Below, piece by piece: positions 24,701-34,294 of a stretch of DNA of 64,000 nucleotides (position 1 is its first letter; every line of letters begins with the position of its first letter). A model generated the notes under the pieces. It had not been told where the DNA came from, did not search any database, and worked only from the letters and a program-made list of their open reading frames with translations. The DNA is taken from assembly GCF_037042905.1 (NCBI RefSeq), contig NC_087249.1, positions 39,260,401 to 39,324,400 of the forward strand, given 5' to 3'. Source of the stretch: Lytechinus pictus (taxonomy: Eukaryota > Echinodermata > Echinoidea > Temnopleuroida > Toxopneustidae). The position numbers and the translations under genes were made by a program.

Positions 24701-27700
24701 TGAAATGATGATTTATTGAATATTCTTCTTTTTTTCAGAATCCAACTGGACTATCTGAAGAACCCGGAGGAGGCTGTCCGTGTCGTCAAAGAATCAGGAT
24801 CTGTGGAGGGAGCCAAGATGGTCGCCAAGTAAGGAAACTTTCTGATAAAAAACACAGTCACATTTATTAAGAGGGTTAAACAAGATTTCTTTAAGTTAAA
24901 AAAAAAGTATAAATTTTTGTCTACCTTGCTAACCATGTACCTGGACGTTGCGAATCATGTGTGACTTGAGAAAAAAATTAATTAAATACCTACCAAGTCA
25001 CTTGTCTCACATATTAAAGATATTGCATGAGACGTCAAGAGCGGGTACATGTAGATGTGCCCTTGCGGCAATTATAAGGTCAACTATCGAGGGTAAACTT
25101 TTTTCTCATAGCAGCATGCACTAATGAAATTAAAGTAAATATTTTGGCTAAAAGAAAAACAAAAGAATCTACTTCACTTCATAGACTCTTGCGCAATGTG
25201 TTCCTATGGTTTTTTTTCTACTTTAATGTTTTTAAGGACTGTCTACCTGGCAGCACTTTTCTTGGACCTTGTTTTGCTAACATGTTTTTTCTTCCATTAA
25301 ATTCCCTCTCATGTTAGGTTTTTCCAGAAGCTGAATGACTACTCGTCGGCTATCCAGTTCTTAGTGATGTCACAATGTAATAATGATGCATTTCAGCTGG
25401 CTCAAACCCATAACCAGATGGAAGTCTATGCAGACATTATTGGTAAGTAAAGGTCTGTCTGTCCTTCAAGACCCATGTCTGTTAGTTTACTTTATTCGTC
25501 TTTTTCTACTCCTGCCCGAAAAGTTAGAAGGGGGTATATAGGAATCGGCTTTTGCTCGGTTAGGTGAGCGATTGATCTATTGGAAATATTTGGATCAAAC
25601 TGCTTCCTCATTTTTTGCCCAATACTTATGACACTTGGCACCCACATTGGTGCATGTTTTCTAATGTACATTGGACACTGTGTTGCCTTGGTAATGGAAT
25701 AATATGGCAATGAATAAGAAAAATCTTTTGGAACAGACTTCTATCTCCAATGAATATGAGACTTGGCACATTCATTGTTCAATATAATCATCAAAGATGT
25801 CCACTTGGGAATGTATAACATTTTCAATCACCCTTCAGTATCTTTACTAGCTATCTAATATTTGAATCTGATCGGATTGTGTATAACAGGTGAAGATGCT
25901 AGCCATGAAGATTACCAAAGTATTGCCCTCTACTTCGAAGGGGAGAAGAATCATCTGTTAGCTGGCAAGTTCTTTTTACTGTGTGAGCAATACCAGAGAG
26001 CACTCAAACATTTCTTGCGTTGCCCCAATAACCGAGACGATAGCCAGGCAATTGAAATGGCTATTGAAACGGTAAGTATCGGTGAATATTATGATAATAA
26101 TAAGTATTTCTATTGCGCACTTTCTAATGGATCATTACTCAAGGCGCTACATATTAAATAAACAAAAACATTGGAAATAATCACAATTAAAATCATCAAA
26201 CATAACATTCATATGAGGAAAAGACATGGACTTCACTAATATGATTGTAAAAATAGGTAATATTTGACACTTGATTGGAATGTCTTAAGAGTGTTCATAT
26301 TCCTGATAGTACTTGGCTGTCTATTCCACATAACTGGGGCCACATAGCTAAAAGCCTGATCTCCATAATGCTTGGTCCGGCTACACGGAATCACAAGGGT
26401 GGTAGATGTGGAAGATCTTAAAGAATAGTGGCACTGCTTCATGACAAGAATAGATGTTGGTCTTTGGGTGCACACATGGAAATTCTTAAGAGACATAGTT
26501 GTTTATACAGGAACTATTTACAGAGTGGTCAAGGTGCTTTTCAGGAAATGTTGATTGATTTATTAGACTAAATGGCCTGTATTCTAAAGTCAAGTTTAAC
26601 TTAGACCATGGTCTAACTCTGTGCTAAAATTATGGGAAGCCAAAAGTGTCAAAATATTTATTAAGTTGTATGTTTCTTATATTTACTGTGCTTTTTCCTG
26701 ATTCATCGATGGTGAAGACGATAATCTATTTATACTTCCTACACTATATTGAATGATTTGAGAGCCAAATGAGGTGAAATATTACATCTCTACTGTTAGT
26801 GATTTATGTAACTATTGGCTATCCATACTTAAACCACAACTTTAAACCTGAGTTTGATTTAAACCCGACTTCAGAATACGGGCCAATGGGTTTCGCTTAT
26901 GTGGTATCTGGAAAGTATACCAAGTGAAATGTAATCATTATGGATGTCTTTTGGTCACCGACATGAAGGTCTTTTCCATTCTCTGTGGATAGGTTGGAAG
27001 ATGTAGAGATGATCAGCTAGCTCATCAATTGATCGACTACCTAATGGGAGAGACTGATGGTATCCCCAAGGATGCCAAATATCTGTTTAGATTGTATATG
27101 GGTCTTAAGATGAAGATCTTGATAAAAACTGATAGCATACCCACAGATGCCAAGTATCTCTGTAGATTTTATATGGCTCTTAAAATGAATGTCTTGTTAA
27201 TTTCTTTTTTCTTTGTAGGTTGGTAGATGTAGAGATGATCAGCTAGCTCATCAATTGATCGACTACCTAATGGGTGAGACTGACGGTATCCCCAAAGATG
27301 CCAAATATCTGTTTAGATTGTATATGGCTCTTAAGCAGTACAGAGAAGCTGCCAGGACTGCTACGATCATTGCCAGGGAAGAACAGATCGCTGGTAAGCT
27401 GTCAATTCATTCATGATAGGATTTGGTGCTTTCAAAGGGAGGCACTTTGACGAAATAAGCAAAAGTTCTACAAACTTGTTATTGTTCAATTTTAGATCTA
27501 ACCTCACATGCTCTTGGGATCATGGACTTTCCCTTCCAATTCTACGGGGGCAAGACTTGATAAGCTTGCTTTTTCTAGCCCCATCCACATTATTAAACTG
27601 TCTATTTTGTATTGTATGTTCAGTTCTCATTACAATTTCATCATTTTGATGGTTTTTTATGGGAAATGACGTGAATTGAAATGATCATTGAGATTTATAA

Positions 27701-30700
27701 AGCTTTCAGAATATACCTACTTTGGTGACAAGTGTAATCCAGAGCCACCACCTCAGGTGCAAAGGCACAAGATACTGAGAAGACTTTAAAGAGATGATCC
27801 GGGCCCAAAATATTTTTTATCTAAATAAATAGAGTAAAAGTTACAGAGCAAAATGCTGAAAATTTAATAAAAATCGGATAACAAATAACAAGATATTGAA
27901 TTTTAAAGTTTATCAATATTTTGTGAAAACAGTTACATGCACATCATCATTAATATTTGTTAGGTAGGCTGATGATGTCACATTCCCACTTTCCTTTTTC
28001 TTATGTTATTACATGAATTCATAAATGTTTCATTTTTTCATACATGTGTAAATGATATGTCTCCATTATGATGAAATAAGTTGCGGCAAAAAATAACTAA
28101 TGCACTTAATCATTTATCAATCCAATTGTTTTAGTTATTGGTAGAACAATTTTGAATAAACCCAATTTCATATAAGAAAATACAAAAGAACAAGTGGGGA
28201 TATTACATCATCAGCCCACCTAATGAATATTCATAAAGACATGCCTAGAACTGTTTCACCGGAATAACGCACATCTTTAAAATTCAATATTTTTGTTATT
28301 TGTAATTTGTTATTTTGATCAAATTTTCAGCATTTAGCTCTGTGAATTTTACTCTATTTATTGAGATATAAATATCTCCAGCCTGGACCATCCCTGTAAA
28401 TAAGGGCTTTGAAGGGGGTCAGGATACTCTATCTCAATATAAGATTGTGGGCTGGGATGTACTTCAATTGAGAAATTTCAAATGCAATTTGGATGTACCT
28501 ATCTTTTTATGCTTCTACATATTAATAGGTCGCTGTTTATTATTCAAAGGTGATCAGTTTAACTGTCATTGAAAAAAAAATGACAACATGTTTCCTTAGG
28601 ATCCAAAAGTGTAAATAACAATTTGTTTGTGATGTTAATAGTGGGTTAGTACATGTAAATATTGCTTTACAGATTTCGACAAATATTTTTTAAAATCAAA
28701 TTGACACATCCTGTCTGGACACAGAATATCTTGATATTTTAATTGTTAATTTTTTTTTTTTTTTGCAGGTAACTACAGAAATGCCCATGATGTTCTGTAC
28801 AGTATGTACACAGAGCTACGGTCACAGAAGATAAAGATTCCTACAGAGATGGCGACCAATCTCATGATTCTACATAGCTATATCCTTGTCAAGGTAAATT
28901 ACAACCGCTGTTCCACTCTATTGCTCCTTGATTCTATTCATTTTTCTATTACAAATTTCATATTGCTGGCCCGTTTTATAAAGCATGTAATGCACAGATG
29001 GAAATTGTAATATGATATAGTGGCGATATATCTGAGGTTATTAATTTCTTTCAAATGGGGTTTAACATGCTGCCTTGGATGGAGAAGTGGTAATAGTGTC
29101 TGCTTTCTGCTTTATTAAAAGGTTATGCAAAACGAGTGCCTTGTGCTTGTATATGTGAATAGCTGCACTCGGGGTTACAGAATTTAAGCCTACATATAAA
29201 GAAGATGATCGTGATGATAGGGACTACTTGAGCCAATCAAATTGTATGGCATTCATCTTTTACGCTTACGCCCACGTAATTGGTATCGTGAAAATCTGTA
29301 ACAATATTGTAACATCGATTTAGAGGCGCAATGTACAAGTGAAAAGCAGTTTTAATTTTTAACTTGAGCAAAGTATTATGATTCAAATGTATTTATATTT
29401 TGATATTGTTTTGGCCACAAGAAGATTATGTTTTGCTGTTTGCTAAATATAATGTATTGAATCCCGGTATTTATTGAAGAATATACTTACCTTGTGACTG
29501 TCTAAATGATCTTCATTAAAGAACAGCTTGTGAAGGGATTTTGTTTCTACTGACATTTTTTTTTTGGTCTGTGTGATCAGATCCATGTGAAGAGAGGGGA
29601 TCATAAGAAGGGTGCCCGGATGCTCATCAGGGTCGCTAACAATATCAGCAAGTTCCCAGCTCGTAAGTACTTGTTCAAATACCATTACACTATTATATGG
29701 TTATCAATATCACATGACACAGAACTCATAAAGAATGCTGCCGTAGTAAATTGTGTGTACTGCATACATGACGTTATAGACAGTCCACCTGTACATAAAC
29801 AAAAGAGAAATAAAAAAGATATATTTTTTTCTTAATTGTTATTCAAAACCAAAATTATTACGTGTGTAATTTATGTAGAGTAGACATGTGTCTTTATTTT
29901 GTGTTGTCATTCAGATGTATTTCCAAACATGACATCGACTGTGATCGAATGCCATCAATTTAGAAATCGATTATTTTTGGATTGTTATTAAGGTGTAATA
30001 TCCATTTGAATGTCAATCGTGGTAATTCAGATGTATTTAGTACCCATCTTGACATCCACAGTGATTGTACGCCACCAACTTAGAACTATGTATTTATTTT
30101 GTGCTATTCAGATGTCATATTTATAATTTTTTATTTATTTTGGGGGTGTTTTATTCAGATGTGGTCCCCATCTTGACATCCACTGTGATTGAGTGCCATC
30201 GATCAGGACTGAAGAACTCCTCATTCAGCTATGCCGCCATGCTGATGAGACCGGAGTATAGGAACTCCATTGATCTCAAGTATAAGAAGAAAATTGAAGC
30301 CATAGTCAGGTAAGAAAATTGCTTGAATAAAAAAAGTCAACAAAATTTTTAAAGAGATGTCAAACGAAAGAAAAAAGCGGGAAAAATATATAATTACGTA
30401 TTTTGTTATACTTCCTTCATTGAACAAACTCCAGTATCATTTTAAAGAATAGATTGAATATAAGTAGTATTACTAGTTTTTCTTATAACTCCATAAACTT
30501 TCTTTTGTGGATAAATGAAAATAGCTGTTTATTACAATGGATTATTTGAAGCCTTTTAAGATCAGCTTTTATTCTTAAAATTGGCAACATTGGTTCGTTG
30601 AGATGCAGCTAACAATGACAATGATGATACATGTAATTAGGAAATGGTGATCATAATATTTAAAAACACAATAATCATTTCCAACATCATGATTCTGATC

Positions 30701-32248
30701 ATTAGAATTAGATTGTCATCAGATTAAAAAAAAAATATATACAAATAACAACTATTTAATGAAATTGCGAATTCTGGATTTTTCATGTTTTCCTTTGTAC
30801 TCTTTAAATATTCAATATAGGGTGCATTTGGTCAGGTAAGGGGAGGAAAGATGGTTAGATACTAAAAATATATTTTGACTTGATTCTTTAGTGTTCGTTA
30901 TATTGTATTTTGTGTGATCTTACTCTGTAAATAATATGTTTGTTTTGGTGCAGAAAACCCGACAAGACGGAAGAAGATGAGCCTACAGCACCTTGTCCAA
31001 ACTGTAAATATCAACTAGAGGAAACTGAGATCTCATGCCCTGACTGTAAAAACACCATCCCATACTGCCTTATCACGGTGAGACTTAACTATTACATGCA
31101 CTCTGATAAGTTTAAATTTTATTGTATGCCTCTGCTTATAGGTGGTTGCTTGAAGGAATATATTTCCCGGTTGTCCTTTCATTTAGGGTCATGAGTTTAA
31201 AAGTCTGGTATGTAAAAATATGTTTTTACAATAATTGAAGAATCTTTTGAAGGTTAATATTCAGTCTTGTTCCATGTTTGCATATAAAAGGAATAATGAC
31301 CACAATGGTAATTTTATAGGTGAAAATATATCTATTTTGTGATATATGAATGATGGATCGAAGCATTTCTTGTTTCTTTTGAAGAGTACCCACTCAACCA
31401 TGGTAATGAAACATGTCTTTGTTAATATTTCCATGTATAAAAAAATTAATAAAATCATAAATTATCAATGAATAAATTATTTTTTTCTCGTTGTAGGGTC
31501 GTCACATGGTACGTGATGATTGGTCGGTCTGCCCTAAGTGTGATTTTCCAGCTTTGCATTCAGAACTCATCAGGTATGTCAGCTCGCACCCTTACTCATC
31601 TATATACATGACATGACATAATGATGATGATGATGGTGATGGTGATGATGATGATGATGATGGTGATGATGATGGTGATGATTTTGATGATGATGATGGT
31701 GGTAATGATGATGATGGTGATGATGATGGTAATGATGATGATGATGATGGTGATGATAATGATGATTGTGATGATGGTAATGATAATGATGATGGTGATG
31801 AAGATGATGATGATGATGAGGATGGTAATGATTATGAGGATGGTGATGGCAATATATCATATCACATATCAAAGAGCTGTGCCAGTGTGCACAATACACA
31901 TAGCATGGAGATCAAGGGTCGTCATTACCATGCCATTTGCCATTTTTTAATGTAAAAAAAGGAAATATATTTTTAAAATGATGAAAGTAAGGGGTGTTTG
32001 CTCATTTTCCCTTTCAAAAATTGAATATGAAATAAAACTGCAGGTTTCACTTGGGTTTTGGTTATGGCAAATCAGCTACCTGTTTGTTTGTTTTATTTGT
32101 TCCCTAATTATTTCTTATTTTATATCTCATTATCAGTTTCTTGGAATCAGAAGACATTTGTCCTATGTGTTCATCAAGCATCAAGGCCGCACAGGTTAAA
32201 AAGATTGCAGATCCATCCATGTATCTTCAACCTCAAGGGGAGGAATAA
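793..32248 (+). CDS. WDR19: WDR19/IFT144, C-terminal 17 exons (5' part outside window)
   Basis: Intraflagellar transport protein 144, a subunit of the IFT-A complex that carries retrograde cargo and membrane receptors in cilia. Exons read here: 793-959, 1452-1587, 1970-2031, 21338-21558, 22114-22171, 23328-23557, 24193-24333, 24739-24828, 25318-25442, 25890-26071, 27219-27393, 28769-28893, 29581-29662, 30159-30309, 30954-31077, 31497-31573, 32137-32248 (TAA stop). Every junction is GT-AG and phases agree throughout, giving about 751 residues; vertebrate WDR19 is about 1340, so the N-terminal beta-propellers lie upstream. The translation matches family landmarks such as [53 protein letters not shown] and [18 protein letters not shown]. 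The middle is TPR-like helical repeat; the last ~90 residues carry four Cys pairs (CPNC, CPDC, CPKC, CPMC), the C-terminal zinc module. Intron 2032-21337 is enlarged by a giant transposon. Recognised by recall of the family, not by search. Confidence 0.95.
1090..1258 (-). mobile_element. tRNA-derived SINE
   Basis: On the minus strand, A-box TGGCTCAGTGG (1251-1241) and B-box GGGTTCAAATCCC (1209-1197) are followed by a non-tRNA body toward 1090. It is in a WDR19 intron. The open frame crossing it is not meaningful. Confidence 0.65.
2147..2163 (+). repeat. Left terminal inverted repeat of the giant transposon
   Basis: GGCACAAGAGATTTAAT, a perfect complement of 20780-20796. TAA at 2144-2146 is the left copy of the proposed target duplication. 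Beyond 17 bp the two ends diverge in order but share GAACG-type motifs. Confidence 0.8.
2177..2373. promoter_or_regulatory. Left subterminal GAACG motif cluster
   Basis: GAACG or CGTTC occurs at 2177, 2188, 2221, 2231, 2241, 2321, 2333, 2366 and 2369, in both orientations. Subterminal repeats of this sort are often transposase binding sites. That role is inferred here from the matching cluster at the other end. Confidence 0.55.
2500..4690. repeat. Satellite array A with higher-order structure
   Basis: Diverged monomers of roughly 110-130 bp share the cores GATCGTTKGRYG, CATTTC, CCGAGTATAAAGGGATG and ACGAACGTATTC. From about 3540 to 4500 near-identical blocks recur every 380 bp or so (for example CCCAAACAGC after 3540, 3930 and 4330), i.e. 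a higher-order repeat of about three monomers. It lies just inside the left end of the giant transposon. There is no coding signal. Confidence 0.8.
4841..4945. mobile_element. Fold-back element, 48-bp arms
   Basis: GAAGTGCTAATTT... pairs with ...AAATTAGCACTTC across a 9-nt loop; the arms are about 48 bp with three mismatches. The sequence looks like a small MITE or hairpin inserted after satellite array A. Confidence 0.65.
5520..5870. repeat. Short AT-rich tandem array
   Basis: About three copies of a ~115-bp unit containing ATTCAAAACTGAATTAAATAAGG, GAAGATAATT and GGTAAATTTAAAA. It sits immediately downstream of the BEN gene (which is on the minus strand). Confidence 0.7.
5974..7362 (-). CDS. 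BEN-domain protein encoded by the giant transposon (two exons, 412 aa)
   Basis: Exon 1 is 7362-7206 and exon 2 is 7055-5974. The donor CA|GTAAGTAT and acceptor TTTTTACAG|AG join in frame. Residues 1-53 form a small basic N-terminal module. Residues about 84-149 are a Pro/Ala/Thr linker (PAAPT units) encoded by a 15-bp minisatellite. Residues about 249-278 are a likely coiled coil ([17 protein letters not shown]). Residues about 285-380 match a BEN domain, with [17 protein letters not shown] and a downstream helix near [15 protein letters not shown] domains bind DNA or chromatin proteins in animal regulators and some large DNA viruses. Inside a transposon this one could bind the ends, silence or target the element, or be captured host cargo. 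A TATA-like box lies upstream. The reading frame is intact. The BEN call is from pattern recognition; a profile search is needed to confirm it. Confidence 0.75.
6776..6960 (-). repeat. 15-bp coding minisatellite in the BEN-domain gene
   Basis: About twelve near-identical 15-bp units (GCAGCTGGTGTCGGG on the + strand) encode the PAAPT linker. All units are multiples of three, so copy number can change without breaking the frame. Long antisense open frames here are by-products of the repeat. Confidence 0.85.
7478..7485 (-). promoter_or_regulatory. TATA box of the BEN-domain gene
   Basis: TATATAAA on the minus strand, about 115 bp before the ATG at 7362, a usual spacing for a TATA box plus an 85-nt leader. 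The transposase gene has a similar box at the same distance. Confidence 0.5.
7899..11045. repeat. Tandem duplication, 1.4-kb unit, two full copies and a partial third
   Basis: Unit 1 is 7899-9444 (including a 150-bp insertion), unit 2 is 9445-10846, and a third copy starts at 10847 and soon diverges. Each unit begins after a C-tract at GTATTATT. The copies differ only at scattered bases. Matching 61-codon open frames at 9030-9215 and 10419-10604 are products of the duplication, not genes. Fragments of the unit reappear at about 11556-11630 and 11880-11970. Confidence 0.85.
8008..8157. mobile_element. 150-bp TA-flanked MITE (Tc1/mariner type)
   Basis: Ends CACTCTAAAAA and TTTTTAGAGTG, flanked by TA on both sides (8006-8007 and 8158-8159). 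The interior folds back on itself around ACATGCATGTT. The empty site is present in the tandem copies at 9549 and 10952 as CATGCTATCCATC with a single TA, so insertion came after the duplication. Confidence 0.9.
11260..11555. mobile_element. 296-bp hAT-type MITE with 8-bp target duplication
   Basis: Ends CAGTGCTTCCAC and GTGGAAGCACTA are bounded by GCTTGAAT at 11252-11259 and 11556-11563. The 8-bp duplication and YAGTG terminus are hAT hallmarks. No coding capacity. Confidence 0.88.
12800..13400. repeat. Two-copy tandem repeat, ~260-bp unit
   Basis: Blocks with GCACTGTTTATA, GCGAAAGGCCGCCGCT and ACGCACTTCATATTGTAG recur near 13050 and 13310. The array lies just beyond the transposase 3' end. 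The ATG-led frames in it are not conserved between copies. Confidence 0.75.
13482..15253 (-). CDS. DDE-type transposase candidate of the giant transposon (two exons, 541 aa)
   Basis: Exon 1 is 15253-14971 and exon 2 is 14824-13482. The donor CTCA|GTAAGT and acceptor CTATACAG|AT restore the frame. Residues 1-95 are basic ([10 protein letters not shown], an AT-hook-like run) followed by a possible helix-turn-helix ([19 protein letters not shown]). The candidate catalytic triad is Asp174 (IRIGD), Asp279 ([11 protein letters not shown]) and Glu323 (MNPIEHLW), with 43 residues between the last two. NPIEHLW resembles the NPIENLW motif of IS630/Tc1 transposases. The C-terminus is a C2H2 finger, Cys518-x4-Cys523-x12-His536-x4-His541. 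The protein resembles a large family of uncharacterised marine invertebrate proteins with a VDGG...NxxE core, recalled but not searched. It would cut and join the element ends. The frame is intact, so the copy may be young. Confidence 0.8.
15368..15375 (-). promoter_or_regulatory. TATA-like box of the transposase gene
   Basis: TATTTAAA on the minus strand, about 115 bp before the ATG at 15253. It matches the spacing seen in the BEN-domain gene of the same element. Confidence 0.4.
16452..17411 (+). mobile_element. Repeat element with four AGGTCAAAGGTCA motifs (copy A)
   Basis: It begins TTTTTGTCTCACCTGCATAG and ends CAGGTGAGAC...CATTCCACTTGTT, so its termini contain a short inverted GTCTCACCTG. 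The body is internal repeats of about 160-195 bp, each with AGGTCAAAGGTCA (16667, 16859, 17022, 17184). A second copy is at 36687-39223. It is nested in the giant transposon and does not code. Confidence 0.8.
17412..19000. repeat. Satellite array B
   Basis: Diverged units of roughly 150-200 bp share AACAATCTAGGAC, ATATTCCATCATTTCAT, CCGTAATTTTAT, GTCGGGTCGGATAAAAA and GATACTCGTA. Unit traces begin before the nested element, near 15900-16450. The array lies inside the right end of the giant transposon, opposite array A. No shared monomer with array A is evident. Confidence 0.75.
19029..19660. repeat. Polypurine tract (about 630 bp)
   Basis: The + strand is almost wholly A and G (GAAA, GGAA, GAAG units). 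Long purine runs can form triplex DNA and stall polymerases. The 251-codon minus-strand frame across it is Ser/Phe/Leu low complexity and is not a gene. Confidence 0.85.
20432..20520. repeat. Two-copy 41-44-bp direct repeat
   Basis: GCCGTCATACCCCCAAGACA followed by CTCGCACATCGG occurs twice in a row with one base change. It sits about 260 bp inside the right end of the giant transposon. Confidence 0.7.
20613..20775. promoter_or_regulatory. Right subterminal GAACG motif cluster
   Basis: GAACG or CGTTC occurs at about 20613, 20633, 20639, 20697, 20724, 20757, 20767 and 20771. It mirrors the left cluster although the surrounding sequence is not alignable, which suggests that the motifs rather than the whole arm are conserved. 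Confidence 0.55.
20780..20796 (-). repeat. Right terminal inverted repeat of the giant transposon
   Basis: This is the complement of the left end, followed by TAA at 20797-20799. The flanks beyond it are ordinary WDR19 intron, with the next exon at 21338. Confidence 0.8.
22950..23240. mobile_element. MITE with CAGTGGCGTAG ends and a CA microsatellite
   Basis: CAGTGGCGTAG near 22950 and CTACGCCA near 23229 form short inverted ends. A (CA)n run is at about 23028-23050. It lies in the WDR19 intron before exon 23328. The end type is shared with the G-rich MITEs further on. Confidence 0.55.
26085..26500 (-). pseudogene. 5'-truncated non-LTR retrotransposon, reverse transcriptase C-terminus
   Basis: The 86-codon minus-strand frame 26496-26236 contains [26 protein letters not shown] and [13 protein letters not shown]. 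This matches the C-terminal tail seen in many animal non-LTR polymerases after the fingers/thumb region. The element runs into an ATT-rich tail near 26085. It is a dead 5'-truncated copy in a WDR19 intron. Confidence 0.7.
26993..27218 (+). pseudogene. Partial duplicate of WDR19 exon 27219-27393
   Basis: After an AG at 26991-26992 the sequence repeats about 124 bp of the next exon at roughly 96% identity, in frame ([17 protein letters not shown]...). A further 75-bp (25-codon) unit then repeats from 27128 ([11 protein letters not shown]). The frame stays open up to the true exon, but no donor matches the real one. It is probably a non-functional tandem duplication. Confidence 0.85.
27790..28395. 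mobile_element. 606-bp fold-back MITE with TTAA-type site
   Basis: The left arm (GATCCGGGCCCAAAATATTT...) and right arm are inverted copies over about 230 bp. TTAA lies at 27786-27789 and GTAA, one base different, at 28396. The arms share AATAAATAGAGTAAAA and GCTGAAAATTT. This is a non-coding element related to the one at 58078. A single related arm starts near 45029. Confidence 0.75.
29915..30158 (+). pseudogene. Two degenerate copies of the 5' end of WDR19 exon 30159-30309
   Basis: TTCAG then ATGTATTT, GACATCGACTGTGAT and GCCATCAA at 29915, and again ATTCAG, CATCTTGACATCCACAGTGA at 30031, copy the true acceptor and first ~50 bases of the exon at 30159. Both carry changes, including frame and stop damage (TTTAG). 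The repeat unit is about 115-130 bp. Confidence 0.8.
31616..31850 (+). repeat. (GAT)n microsatellite
   Basis: An interrupted GAT/GGT triplet run of about 230 bp in a WDR19 intron. It makes spurious Met-rich and His-rich open frames on the two strands. Confidence 0.95.
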
Positions 32249-32980
32249 GACCAATCTATTTGACTGGACTGTAAGGTTATTTGGTTATTTGGTCTACCTG
32301 GTCTACGAACTGTTGGTCTATTTCTCAGATAGTCTAATAATTTGGGGGCTAAACCCTGTTTGGTAAGATTATCAATAGACATAATGCACATGACATCATA
32401 ATGTTGTAGCGCCCTCCCTCAGAGGATATAGAAATGCACGTAAACAGAGTATTCAGAGATGTGCCAGCTGCAGATCACCAACGCATGAAAGGAAATGGCT
32501 TTAGACTCTGAGATGGCAGCGTGTAGACATTAGTGCATAAGTTTTATTTGATATTTTATTAATTTGGTCTGAATGACGTGTGGTCTCCACTGCACATGGT
32601 CTAATACCCACTTAGTCTAATTATCATTTAGTCTAATGCCTGGTTGGTCTAATTTCCACTTCATCTACTTATCAATTTTACTAAGGAAAAATAAATTTTA
32701 TTCAATTATAGTTTATTTACCCATATAGGCTAGGTGATGTGAATATTAGATGAAATGGGAAGAGCTTGATAGGAATTTAGACTAAATGGTGAATGGGCTA
32801 ACTAGTACCAAGATTAAATGTGTAGGTGGCAAAGTGGTTGTAGACAAACTAGGATTAGACCATGTGGGATGAGACTTAACAGAGAGAAGACTGAGCAGAT
32901 TTAGGCCAATCAACACCTTCTGATTATTTGACCATCTTAATTATCAGGCTTTTTCATCTTGAATTGAATTTGAAGAACAG
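32249..32980 (+). other. WDR19 3' flank with GGTCTA/AGTCTAAT-rich repeat
   Basis: No gene is seen. GGTCTA, AGTCTAAT and their complements (AGACTAAAT) recur between about 32270 and 32890 and partly fold back, suggesting an old repeat. AATAAA at about 32687 is a candidate polyadenylation signal, not tested. Confidence 0.5.
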
Positions 32981-33195
32981 GGGGGTGTTTCACAGAGAAT
33001 TAAATTTGACTCAGAGTCGCACTTAAATGCCTAGTTTGGTGCGGTATAAAAGGCATGACCGCATTTGTCAGATCGTGCCAAGAGGACGCACACTGCTGTG
33101 AATCAGTCAATAAGATCGCGCGTTGTATATCATTTACGCGTTGGCATTGAAGTGCGACTTTAAGTCAGACTTAAATCTTTGTGAAACACCCCCCC
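32981..33195. mobile_element. 215-bp fold-back MITE
   Basis: GGGTGTTTCACAGAGA...AGTCGCACTT pairs with AAGTGCGACTT...TTTGTGAAACACCC over about 50 bp with mismatches. Non-coding. Confidence 0.8.
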
Positions 33196-33198
33196 AGG

Positions 33199-33746
33199 GG
33201 CCATTTTTTTAAGCTGTTTATAACGTACGCATGACTTAAAGGTAAATACCAGTTCTGGTAACAATCTAAAGATGAGTTCGAACAGAATCCAATAAAATGA
33301 CTACCCAGTGTTTGTCTATATAAATAAAAATATGTGCCAAATGGCTCTGGAAAAAATGTGTAATTGCTGAGAAATTAGCAAAATAAGCAAGGAATTCCAT
33401 AAAATGTTAGGTATTTTCCCAAAACATATTAATACACTGTGCCGCATATGGCTTTTTGTGTTAGCGATCATCAGAATTATCGGTTTTCAGCTAAGATTTC
33501 ACAAAGATAAGTTTATTTCAATGTACCAGATCTAGATCTATCATTATATGGTGACATTTAACCTTGATTTTATAGACTTTCTAATGAAATAATTGTTTGC
33601 TGTAACTTTCCTTTACCTTTAACACGTAACTGATGGCTCCTTCCTTGTGCTAAATGACATATCTCTGTGTAACTGACTTTTCACCTTACAACATTATTCA
33701 GTTATGCATAACTTTTCAAACAGCTTTATGGAATGGCCTTGGGACT
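33199..33746. mobile_element. ~550-bp non-autonomous element
   Basis: GCCATTTTTTTAAGCTGTTT near 33200 is inverted as AAACAGCTTTATGGAATGGC near 33740. Related ends (AAGCTGTTTGTAAGTTA) appear at 57960 and 61905. No coding frame. Confidence 0.65.
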
Positions 33747-34120
33747 CTATAAGCAAAATAAGTGAATTAATTGTGAAATTAAACGTTACTATAAATCTCT
33801 AATACTGTACTGTACACCTTGTACAAATTAATAGAATCAAGTGTAAATATGACGCAAATCTATTTATGTATTCTGGTTATCATCTTTGTGCCCTTAAAAG
33901 TCATTTTACCCTTCTTTTTCTGTACTTCACATATTCTGAGCAAGTAACTGATGAAATGCAAAATATATCAACCTAGTGATTTAAATGGGATGTGATGAGG
34001 TGGCAAATATCTTCTCAATGTGTAAGCCTTCTGAAGGCATAAATAGAACATGATGATGTGTATGTTACTTGATGTGGAGCAGTAGAATAGTGCTGTCAGT
34101 CAAATATCCTTCCATCGACC

Positions 34121-34290
34121 GGGCATGGTGGCTCAGTGGTAGAGCGCCCGCCTCGTGAATGGGAGGTCGTGGGTTCGATCCTTTGCCGAGTAATACCAAA
34201 GACTTATAAAAATTGCTAGGCGCTTTGCATTTAGATTGGAGAAGGTTAATAGTAACATATTATGTTACAAAGGGCCTGCAGGAAAAGAAG
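34121..34290 (+). mobile_element. tRNA-derived SINE
   Basis: The tRNA-like head 34121-34190 has A-box TGGCTCAGTGGT (34129-34140) and B-box GGTTCGATCC (34172-34181). A non-tRNA body follows. It is the clearest of the SINE heads in the window. Confidence 0.8.
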
Positions 34291-34294
34291 ATTC

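Noticed and set aside
31600-31899. His-rich and Met-rich open frames
   Set aside because: They are translations of a GAT microsatellite in a WDR19 intron.
34121-34190. Functional tRNA gene
   Set aside because: A and B boxes are good, but the stems do not pair well by eye and a SINE body follows.
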